Made by a program: the position numbers and the translations under genes. From the NCBI GenBank assembly GCA_937928635.1, contig CALFWM010000048.1, positions 16,221 to 80,220 on the forward strand: 64,000 nt of DNA. The letters run 5' to 3'. The stretch is from an uncultured Sulfitobacter sp. GTDB lineage: Bacteria > Pseudomonadota > Alphaproteobacteria > Rhodobacterales > Rhodobacteraceae. The notes under the pieces are model-generated. The model was not told the DNA's origin and ran no database searches. It saw only the letters and a program-made list of their open reading frames with translations. Positions 57,009-64,000 of the stretch are shown here, one piece after another. Each line of letters opens with the position of its first letter. Position 1 is the first letter of the stretch.

Positions 57009-58093
57009 GCTTTTGCCCCCTTTTTACCGCTGCCCAGCATGCCTGGTTGGCTTTGATCAAGCGGCCAGCGTGGACGTGCAGACAGTGAAAAACCATCAGG
57101 CGGCCTGATCACCATCTGCTCTGCAGCCGCATAGGCAATCATCGCGGCGTTGTCTGTGCACAGCTCAAGGGGGGGTGCCACAAACCCTGCTCCCCCTTCC
57201 TCGGCTATCCTTTGCAATGCTGCGCGAATGGCCTGATTGGCCGCAACCCCGCCCGCCACACAAAATGTGCGCCGTGCTTCATCTGGGTATCGGGCCAGAG
57301 CACGGCGTGATTTTTCTGCAAGAACATCAACAACAGCCGCCTGAAACCCGGCCGCCAGATCACATTGATCTGTCTCAGTCAGCCCGCCTTTGTCTGCGAC
57401 CACGGCATCACGGGTACGCAGCACAGCCGTTTTCAGCCCGGAAAACGACATGTCACACCCGGCCCGGTCCAACAGCGGACGGGGAAAGGCAAAACGTCTC
57501 GGATCGCCCGCCAGCGCAGCTTGTTCAATTGCCGGGCCACCCGGTTGTGACAAGCCGATCAGCCGGGCAATCTTGTCAAAGGCCTCGCCGGGGGCGTCAT
57601 CAATTGTGCCGCCAAGGCGTTGGAATTTATCCGGGCCATGCACCATCAGAAACTGGCAATGTCCACCGGACACCAACAACATCAGATAGGGATAAGGCAC
57701 AGCGTCCGTCAGGCGTGGTGTCAGGGCATGCCCGGCCAAATGGTTTACCCCGTAAAGCGGTTTGCCTGTCGCCGCGGATAGACCTTTGGCACACATCACA
57801 CCAGAGACCACACCCCCAATCAGGCCGGGGCCGGCGGTTACGGCAATGGCATCTATTGCGGCAAGCGGGATATGTGCTGTGTCCAATGCTTGCTCAACGC
57901 AATGGTCCAGCTTTTCCGCATGCGCGCGCGCCGCGATTTCGGGAACGACACCGCCAAAGGCAACATGCAGATCAGTCTGACCCAAAACGATTGAAGACAG
58001 AATTTCGGTGCCACCCTGCCCGACACGCAAAACTGCGGCTGCAGTATCATCGCAACTGCTTTCCAATCCAAGGATGAGACGTGGGGCGGTCAT
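57005..58093 (-). CDS. tsaD: tRNA threonylcarbamoyltransferase TsaD
   Basis: Transfers the threonylcarbamoyl group to A37 of tRNAs. The start ATG at 58091-58093 ([22 protein letters not shown]) gives 362 residues. The metal-binding histidines are in [10 protein letters not shown] (H118 and H122), as in the HxxxH motif of the family, and an SGLKTAVL segment follows. It is divergent from hemD with 87 bases between. TsaE is at 45.6-46.1 kb. Confidence 0.97.
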   Translation of the reverse strand: MTAPRLILGLESSCDDTAAAVLRVGQGGTEILSSIVLGQTDLHVAFGGVVPEIAARAHAEKLDHCVEQALDTAHIPLAAIDAIAVTAGPGLIGGVVSGVMCAKGLSAATGKPLYGVNHLAGHALTPRLTDAVPYPYLMLLVSGGHCQFLMVHGPDKFQRLGGTIDDAPGEAFDKIARLIGLSQPGGPAIEQAALAGDPRRFAFPRPLLDRAGCDMSFSGLKTAVLRTRDAVVADKGGLTETDQCDLAAGFQAAVVDVLAEKSRRALARYPDEARRTFCVAGGVAANQAIRAALQRIAEEGGAGFVAPPLELCTDNAAMIAYAAAEQMVIRPPDGFSLSARPRWPLDQSQPGMLGSGKKGAKA

Positions 58094-58180
58094 AGGCTTT
58101 CCGTTGCAAGGCTTACCTGCCGCAGGTAACACCGACACATCATGCAAACAATGCCAGGGCATCCGGGGGGATCATTACAG

Positions 58181-58888
58181 ATGAATGCGCCAATCCTATT
58201 GATGACCCGCGCACAAGAGGCATCAGAGCACTTTGTCAGGCGGCTCGACCCGAACGTATTAAAAGGGATTACAATCCTATATGCCCCATTGCTCAAAATT
58301 GTGCCGACCCAGAACACCATTGAACTTGCGCAATACAACGCTGTTATTTTCTCCTCTGTGAATGGTGTCCTGTTTGCGCCGCAAGGGTCTGGGCGCGATG
58401 CCTATTGCGTAGGCGCCCGCACAACTGACGCTGCACTGGCACGGGGTTGGCAGGTAAAGGGCACGGCGCAGGATGCGCATGCTTTGGTGGCACTCTTGCT
58501 AAAAACGGAACCTGTAGGTGCCATGCTGCATATCGCAGGTGAACATCGCCGGGGGAAAATTGCTGAAAAATTGACCGCCGCCGGGTATCAAACGGATGTG
58601 CATACGACCTACAGGCAGCCCTTAGTGCCGTTTAGAGCAGAGGTAAAAGAGGCGATTGCCGGGGAAGGGGCCGTGATCGTTCCCCTTTTCTCACCGCGCG
58701 TTGCAGCGCAGTTTGCTTCTCAGATAGCGGATTATGGGAGTCTCCTCCACGTTCTGGCAATGAGTCCGGCTGTGAAAGAGGCGCTTAAGGGTGCATGTGT
58801 AGGGAAAGTACAAATTGCATCAGCGCCAACGGGCGATGAAATGCGGCGCGGCGTGGAAATCCTGCTGTGCGACAATAGCTTGCCTTGA
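58181..58888 (+). CDS. hemD: Uroporphyrinogen-III synthase
   Basis: Cyclises hydroxymethylbilane to uroporphyrinogen III. HemD sequences are poorly conserved; the 235-residue frame starts MNAPILLMTRAQEASEHF after a GGGGGG ribosome site, and VIFSSVNGVLFAP, CVGARTTDAALARGW and HIAGEHRRGKIAEKL are the typical features. Assignment is helped by its position before mic60 and hemY, a conserved alphaproteobacterial order. An upstream start at 58142 is possible. hemC is not adjacent. Confidence 0.85.
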   Translation: MNAPILLMTRAQEASEHFVRRLDPNVLKGITILYAPLLKIVPTQNTIELAQYNAVIFSSVNGVLFAPQGSGRDAYCVGARTTDAALARGWQVKGTAQDAHALVALLLKTEPVGAMLHIAGEHRRGKIAEKLTAAGYQTDVHTTYRQPLVPFRAEVKEAIAGEGAVIVPLFSPRVAAQFASQIADYGSLLHVLAMSPAVKEALKGACVGKVQIASAPTGDEMRRGVEILLCDNSLP

Positions 58889-58963
58889 GAGGCCCAGAAT
58901 AGCCGGGTAAGGTCGGTTCACGTTTATGTGGGCCGACGCGTCAGATTCGGAAAGGTTAACGAA

Positions 58964-60259
58964 GTGGCGAAAGCGAAAAAACCAGCTGCCAAGAAAAATG
59001 GCAGCACTGCCGGAAGTAAGTCAGCTGCAAATCCTGCGGCGGCAAAATCATCCGCATCTGCGGCGGCCTCCAAAGCCAGCGCGGCGGCCAAGGCAGATAC
59101 GCCCGTTGAAAAGGCCAGCACTGCCGTCAGCCCAAGTGCGCTGAAAAAGGAGCTGGAGGCCAGCGCCAAGCCCGTGCCGAAGGTCGCCAAAGAGCCCCCC
59201 AACACGGTCGAGGTGAAAGACACGCCCAAAGAACCTGTGGCAGCCGAGAAATCACCAGTGGTTTCCGCAGCGCCACCCGCAGAGCCAGAAACGCAACGCA
59301 GCATCTTTGTGCCATTGGTGCTGGGTGGCGTTGTCGCTGCTGTTCTAGGCTTTTTGGCGTCCGAACTGGATATGCTTGGCAACCGCGGTAACACGGATGA
59401 TTTGCGCGCCACCCTTATCAGCACGGATGCGCGTGTCTCTGCATTGGAAGCGATCGAAGCGCCTGAAGTTAATCTTTCTGCGTTGGATAGCATGAGCTCC
59501 GATCTCTCTGAGGCCAGCGGACAGATGGAGACGTTGGCCACCCAAATCAGCGATCTTTCCGCGCGCTTTGATGATTTGAACACCCGTCTGACCGTGTTGG
59601 AAAAACAACCGATCACCGACGGGAATGCGCAATCGCAAGCTGCCGTCGCCGCCTATGAAAGAGAGTTGGCCGCGCTTCAGGCCTCTGTTGAGGAACAGCG
59701 CGCGGAGATCGAAGGCTTGCTGAACAATGCGCTGAGCGTTGAAGAGGCGACAGCCCAAACCGCACGCGCCGCAAATATTCAGGGCGCACTGACAACGTTG
59801 TCAGCGGCATTGAACACCGGGCAGCCTTTTTCAGATGCTTTGGGGGCGCTTGCCGAACAAGGCGTGTCAGATATTCCTGCCGCGTTGAATGATGTTGCCG
59901 CAGATGGTGTGCAGACACTGAATGCATTGCAAACCCGATTTCCGGACAGTGCACGGGCGTCATTGGGCGCGGCACGGGCCAGCGGCACCGAAGATGGAGA
60001 GACCGGATTTGGCGGTTTCCTGCGGCGCCAATTGGGTGCGCGTTCTGTCACGCCACGTGAGGGCAACAGCCCGGATGCAGTTTTGTCACGCGCCGAGGCA
60101 GCCGTGCGCGAGGGGCGTTTGAACGATGCAATCCGTGAATTGGATACGCTGCCCGCACCCGCGCAGGAGGCTATGCAGGACTGGCTGTCTGATGCCCGTG
60201 CCCGCAAAGCGGCCGAAGCCGCAACCCAAGATTTATCACAAAGCCTGACGGCCAACTAA
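58964..60259 (+). CDS. Mitofilin/Mic60-like membrane protein (COG4223)
   Basis: 431 residues from the GTG at 58964, preferred because AAAGG lies upstream; an in-frame GTG at 58928 would add 12 residues. A low-complexity, alanine-, lysine- and proline-rich N-terminal region (about 1-108) is followed by one membrane helix (IFVPLVLGGVVAAVLGFLA, about 112-133), a coiled coil (about 150-270) and a C-terminal helical domain with DAVLSRAEAAVREGRLNDAIRELDTLP. The layout is that of alphaproteobacterial Mic60/mitofilin, which shapes inner membrane. It lies between hemD and hemY. Confidence 0.88.
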   Translation: MAKAKKPAAKKNGSTAGSKSAANPAAAKSSASAAASKASAAAKADTPVEKASTAVSPSALKKELEASAKPVPKVAKEPPNTVEVKDTPKEPVAAEKSPVVSAAPPAEPETQRSIFVPLVLGGVVAAVLGFLASELDMLGNRGNTDDLRATLISTDARVSALEAIEAPEVNLSALDSMSSDLSEASGQMETLATQISDLSARFDDLNTRLTVLEKQPITDGNAQSQAAVAAYERELAALQASVEEQRAEIEGLLNNALSVEEATAQTARAANIQGALTTLSAALNTGQPFSDALGALAEQGVSDIPAALNDVAADGVQTLNALQTRFPDSARASLGAARASGTEDGETGFGGFLRRQLGARSVTPREGNSPDAVLSRAEAAVREGRLNDAIRELDTLPAPAQEAMQDWLSDARARKAAEAATQDLSQSLTAN

Positions 60260-60271
60260 GGACCTTAGTAT

Positions 60272-61777
60272 ATGTTGTGGTCATTAATTAAGATTATTCT
60301 TTTTGTTGCGGTAGTGGCTGCGCTTGCCTGGGGTGCCGGTTTCCTGCTGGAAAGTGAGGGCGGCATTCAAGTCCGCGTGATGGGCACTGAATACAACCTG
60401 GGCCCGCTGAAGTCTGTCATTGCGATCATCACGCTGATGTTTGCGGTCTGGGTTTTGCTCAAGGTGTTTCACCTGCTTGTCGCGACTTGGAAATTCATCA
60501 ACGGCGATGAAACTGCCCTGTCGCGGTATTTTGACCGCAACCGGGAGCGTAAGGGGTATGAGGCGCTGTCGGACGGTTTAATGGCACTTGCCAGTGGTGA
60601 GGGCCGCGTCGCAATGGCAAAGGCCGCCCGTGCAGACAAATACCTGAACAAACCCGCGCTGACCAATTTGTTGACCGCGCAAGCCGCAGAGCTTGCGGGT
60701 GACCGGCGTATGGCCGAACAGACATATCGTAAGCTGGTGGAGGATGAATCCACCCGTTTTGTTGGCGTGCGTGGCATTATGAAACAAAAACTTGCTGATG
60801 GTGATACTGATACCGCACTGCAATTGGCCGAACGGGCTTTTGCGCTTAAGCCAAAGCACGAAGAAACCGGCGATGTCCTGTTGCAATTGCAAGCAGCGAA
60901 TGAGGATTGGTCCGGCGCGCGTCAGACATTGAACGCCAAGCTCAAGCACGGTCAGCTTCCCCGTGATGTGCACCGTCGCCGCGACGCTGTGCTGGCACTG
61001 TCAGAGGCGCGGGATGTGTTTGCTGAGGGCAAAACAATCGAGGCCCGCGAAGCCGCGATTGAGGCCAACCGTCTTTCACCTGATCTGATCCCCGCGGCCG
61101 TCATGGCGGCGCGCAGCTACATTGACCAAGAAAAACCGCGCTATGCGGCACGCGTGTTGCAAAAGGCCTGGGGCGTGCTGCCGCACCCCGATCTGGCCGC
61201 CGGATTTGCAGCAATTGACCCGGATGAAAAGCCAGCCGCCCGGATCAAGCGGTTTCGTGCCTTGACCAAACAAGCCCCCGATCATCCCGAAACCCGGATG
61301 CTTCTGTCTGAACTGCACATCGCAAACGAAGATTTCCCGGAGGCGCGCCGTGCGCTGGGCGATCTGGTTGAAACTGAACCGACTGCGCGGTCTGTTACAC
61401 TTATGGCGGCAATTGAGCGGGGCGAAGGTGCGTCTGATACGGTTGTCAAAGGGTGGTTGGCCCGTGCATTGACAGTGTCCCGAGGACCGCAGTGGGTTTG
61501 TGAAAACTGCCAGTACATTCATGCCGAGTTTCAACCGATTTGTAGCAACTGCAACAGCATTGATACGCTCGCCTGGAAAACGCCGCCAACTGCCGAAGTT
61601 GCGATGCCAGGTGGTGTTCAGATGCTGCCCCTGATTGTTGGCGCGATTGAGGATACTTCGGCAGAGGAAGTCGTGATTGCAAAAGATAAGGGTGACAGCG
61701 TGATTGAAGATGCTGAGATTATCATCGAACCGCAAACAGATGCGGACGCATCTGCCGAAAGCGACAAGAAAGCCTAA
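60272..61777 (+). CDS. hemY: HemY-like TPR membrane protein with C-terminal zinc ribbon
   Basis: 501 residues. Two N-terminal membrane helices (WSLIKIILFVAVVAALAWGAGFLL and VIAIITLMFAVWVLLKVF) lead into a HemY_N region and a TPR-rich cytoplasmic or periplasmic part (about 100-400). A four-cysteine metal site follows: C410, C413, C424 and C427 in CENCQYIHAEFQPICSNC. The name follows heme operon placement in E. coli; this is not the protoporphyrinogen oxidase also called HemY. Starts 12 bases after mic60 and overlaps the convergent DUF3307 stop by 4. Confidence 0.88.
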   Translation: MLWSLIKIILFVAVVAALAWGAGFLLESEGGIQVRVMGTEYNLGPLKSVIAIITLMFAVWVLLKVFHLLVATWKFINGDETALSRYFDRNRERKGYEALSDGLMALASGEGRVAMAKAARADKYLNKPALTNLLTAQAAELAGDRRMAEQTYRKLVEDESTRFVGVRGIMKQKLADGDTDTALQLAERAFALKPKHEETGDVLLQLQAANEDWSGARQTLNAKLKHGQLPRDVHRRRDAVLALSEARDVFAEGKTIEAREAAIEANRLSPDLIPAAVMAARSYIDQEKPRYAARVLQKAWGVLPHPDLAAGFAAIDPDEKPAARIKRFRALTKQAPDHPETRMLLSELHIANEDFPEARRALGDLVETEPTARSVTLMAAIERGEGASDTVVKGWLARALTVSRGPQWVCENCQYIHAEFQPICSNCNSIDTLAWKTPPTAEVAMPGGVQMLPLIVGAIEDTSAEEVVIAKDKGDSVIEDAEIIIEPQTDADASAESDKKA

Positions 61778-62166
61778 CCGGCAAACACCGCGAGCCAAAG
61801 CCAGATCATGCCCAGATACGTCAATTGGTGTGCCAACTGGTCGATCCCAAAGACGCGCCAGTATTGCTTTGAGTCTGGGCCATCGCCAGTGCGTTCTGAA
61901 TAGGCCCCTTTGACCCAATCAATGTGAAAGTGCACCACAGCATCAATCACAAGAAAAACGATTGCTACCATTGTTGGCAAACCGGCGATCAGCGCGCAAA
62001 GCATTGAGAAAATGGCATGGACGCCTGCATGCTGCACGCGTCCGACATTTACATAGGTCCCTCGATTGGACAGCATGCGCTGGGTTTGCATAAAATAGTC
62101 AGCCAGCGTGTGCTTGATCTGTAGCAGTGCGAACAAGACCAGGACGGTCTGGAAATCTGGGGTCAT
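61774..62166 (-). CDS. DUF3307 family membrane protein
   Basis: 130 residues from the ATG at 62164-62166 (MTPDFQTVLVLFALLQIKHTLADYFMQTQ). The early H-x-x-x-DY (KHTLADYFMQT) and a later IDQLAHQLTYLGMIWLW are the conserved family features, with about four hydrophobic segments. The function is unknown. The last 4 bases overlap the hemY stop. Upstream is a 113-base gap before the ABC gene. Confidence 0.85.
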   Translation of the reverse strand: MTPDFQTVLVLFALLQIKHTLADYFMQTQRMLSNRGTYVNVGRVQHAGVHAIFSMLCALIAGLPTMVAIVFLVIDAVVHFHIDWVKGAYSERTGDGPDSKQYWRVFGIDQLAHQLTYLGMIWLWLAVFAG

Positions 62167-62279
62167 AAAAAACAAATTCCTCAATACACCTTAAACTAGC
62201 GCGTGTACTCAGATTCGCAATTCATTTGATCTAAACGCCCGTAACAAGCTAGGTTTAGCCATTATATTCAATATTTTAA

Positions 62280-64000
62280 ATTTGGATTTTTCCCATCGAA
62301 CGTTCGCTCTTTGAATTTATTTGGAAATATTCCAAACGCGAACAGCTCGCATTGCTCATTGTGACATTGCTGCTGTTTCCACCACTCTACCTGACGCTAG
62401 AACTACCCAAACGAATCATTAACGACGCAATCGGGTCATCCTCTGATCACATCGAATTTTTTGGCATCACTTTTGGTCAGGTCACATTTCTGATGTGCCT
62501 GTGTGTGCTCTTTTTGCTCGCTGTGCTGGTGCACGGCTTGATGAAAATGCGCATCAACACGATGAAAGGTGTCCTGTCAGAGCGGATGTTGAGGCGCCTG
62601 CGATACCAGTTGATCACCCGTCTGTTCCGGTTTCCCAAACCGTTTTATCAGCGCACATCGCAGGCCGAAATTGTGTCGATGGTGACAGGTGAATCCGAGC
62701 CGTTGGGCGGCATGATGGGGGATGCAATTTCACAACCCGTCATGCAGGCCGGGCAGATGCTGACCATTCTGGTGTTCTTGTTCCTGCAGAGCTTTTGGTT
62801 TGGACTGGCCGCCATCGCGATGATCCCCTTTCAGGCTTGGCTGATCCCGATGTTGCAGCGGCAGGTCAATCTGCTCAACAAAAAACGGGTGCGCGAGTTG
62901 CGCAAATTGGCGGGCGAAATTGGCGAAACGGCTGCCGGGTCAACGGCCTTGCGCACGAGTGGTGGCTATCGGTTCAAGTCAGCGCAGATCACACACCGTT
63001 TGGGCGTTTTGTTTTTTATCAGGCTGTCGATCTATCGCAAAAAGTTCTTCATGAAGTTTCTCAACAACTTCCTGACCCAGTTAACACCGTTCTTTTTCTT
63101 TTCCATCGGGGGCTATCTGGTTATTTTGGGGCATGTGTCGATTGGCGCATTGGTCGCAGCCCTTGCCGCTTACAAGGATCTGTCCAGCCCGTGGAAAGAA
63201 CTGTTGGCGTACTACACCCGCGCCCATGAAATGTCCCAGCGCTGGTCATTGATCACAGAACGCTTTGCGCCCGGTGGGGCGATCAACGCCACGCTGATTA
63301 CAGAATATCCGGAGGAGATTGAGCAGTTAACAGGCGACATCGTCTTTGATCGGGTCAGTGCCATGGACAGCGATGGCGTTGCGGTTGTCAAAGATATCTC
63401 AATGACGCTGCCCCAAGGGGGGCTGATCGCAATCGCTGCCCCCAATGAAGAGGACAGACGCGTCATGGCAGAACTGTTGACGCGAGAAATGCTGCCCGCC
63501 TCGGGGACAATTACTATTGGGGAGCGCAGTCTAAATGACATCCATCAGTCGGTGATCAGCACGCGTATCGGTTGGGCAGACTCAGCGCCCTACCTTTTTG
63601 CCGGCACCATCGGGTATAATCTGCTGCTTGCACTTAGCCCGTTTCCAAAGGACGGGATCAGCGACCAGAAACTCAACCGGCTTGAGGCCATCAAATCCGG
63701 TAACAGCAGTGATCTGGTTGACGACAACTGGCGCACGGTTGAGGTCGAAGACCTTGAGGATATGGCAACCGTACACTCATGGTGGCTCAAGGTGATTGAG
63801 GCCATTGGCGCTGAACGCGAGGTGCTGCGCCGTGGCATGATGTTGCACACCACAACAAGGCATACGCCTGATCTGACGAGCGCGGTGATCAGTATCCGTG
63901 ATGCGGTCGCCCAAGAGCTGAAGACCAGGGACCTCACAGATACAATCGTGCACTTTGATCAGAGTGCCTATTGCACCGCTGTGCCGCTGTTGCAGAACAT
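62280..64000 (+). CDS. ABC exporter-like protein with degenerate nucleotide-binding domain (partial)
   Basis: One open frame runs from the stop at 62277-62279 to the window end (over 570 codons). An ABC1-type transmembrane domain occupies roughly 62340-63230, with about six helices. The sequence resembles large roseobacter ABC proteins beginning PIERSLFEFIWKYSKR. The nucleotide-binding part starts near 63349, but where Walker A should be (about 63420-63480) the residues are GLIAIAAPNEEDRRVMAELL: no GxxGxGK[ST]. The Q-loop region reads GWADSAPYLFAG. No ATG, GTG or TTG lies before the homologous region; the first candidates are ATT at 62280 or 62286, or a TTG at 62352. Confidence 0.75.
   Translation, partial: MWIFPIERSLFEFIWKYSKREQLALLIVTLLLFPPLYLTLELPKRIINDAIGSSSDHIEFFGITFGQVTFLMCLCVLFLLAVLVHGLMKMRINTMKGVLSERMLRRLRYQLITRLFRFPKPFYQRTSQAEIVSMVTGESEPLGGMMGDAISQPVMQAGQMLTILVFLFLQSFWFGLAAIAMIPFQAWLIPMLQRQVNLLNKKRVRELRKLAGEIGETAAGSTALRTSGGYRFKSAQITHRLGVLFFIRLSIYRKKFFMKFLNNFLTQLTPFFFFSIGGYLVILGHVSIGALVAALAAYKDLSSPWKELLAYYTRAHEMSQRWSLITERFAPGGAINATLITEYPEEIEQLTGDIVFDRVSAMDSDGVAVVKDISMTLPQGGLIAIAAPNEEDRRVMAELLTREMLPASGTITIGERSLNDIHQSVISTRIGWADSAPYLFAGTIGYNLLLALSPFPKDGISDQKLNRLEAIKSGNSSDLVDDNWRTVEVEDLEDMATVHSWWLKVIEAIGAEREVLRRGMMLHTTTRHTPDLTSAVISIRDAVAQELKTRDLTDTIVHFDQSAYCTAVPLLQN

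Noticed and set aside
1..64000. Search for CRISPR arrays, insertion sequences, rRNA and prophage
   Set aside because: No regular direct repeats, transposase-like or phage-like genes were recognised. All long frames correspond to housekeeping or accessory chromosomal genes.

Overview
The window reads as a piece of an alphaproteobacterial main chromosome, most likely a marine Rhodobacteraceae (Roseobacter-group) bacterium, spanning the replication origin. The basis is gene order and protein character: parB-parA-rsmG-mnmG-mnmE-rho-hemJ on one side and maf-aroE-coaE-dnaQ-secB-fxsA on the other, a divergent regB / senC-regA redox locus close to ahcY, hemD-mic60-hemY, and dense head-to-tail genes with 4-base ATGA overlaps. 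No mobile element, rRNA, tRNA or CRISPR array was seen. Almost everything is conserved housekeeping sequence.

Layout. 1-6.1 kb: Hsp33 (cut by the window edge), a NUDIX hydrolase, a receiver-PP2C phosphatase divergent from an HPt protein, an SDR, threonine ammonia-lyase and a membrane protein. 6.2-19 kb: argG, a sulfotransferase-like protein, an exported MsrA, a ribokinase-like kinase, the malic enzyme-phosphotransacetylase fusion, mutS, the heat-shock pair hrcA-grpE and the rph-rdgB-hemW cluster. 19-33 kb: the origin region. parB, parA, rsmG, mnmG, mnmE, rho and hemJ run leftward; maf, aroE, coaE and dnaQ run rightward; the 382-base gap between hemJ and maf carries DnaA-box-like sites and an AT-rich stretch and is the probable oriC. 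Two perfect parS sites lie in rsmG and at the start of mnmG. To the right follow secB, fxsA, a Tim44-like gene, mltA, an Smr gene and an MFS transporter.

34-46 kb: hslVU protease, an APH-fold kinase, trxA, the addAB recombination nuclease and the muramate-recycling pair amgK-murU with tsaE. 46-54 kb: a PAS protein without a kinase domain, the RegB/SenC/RegA redox system, a GNAT enzyme, an HD hydrolase, ahcY and an extensin-like peptidase. 54-62 kb: DUF2853 and DUF1761 genes, an unannotated hairpin-rich transcript candidate, EVE and YciI genes, gpsA, tsaD, hemD, a mitofilin/Mic60-like gene and hemY, then a DUF3307 gene. 62.3-64 kb: a large ABC exporter-like gene leaving the window, whose nucleotide-binding domain has lost its Walker A motif and which has no conventional start codon.

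The parts most worth a second look are the degenerate ABC protein, the kinase-less PAS protein in what appears to be the DivL position, the receiver-PP2C/HPt pair, the origin with its parS and DnaA sites inside gene starts, and several RNA-level signals: an ahcY leader, a terminator inside a gene start, and a small-RNA candidate.
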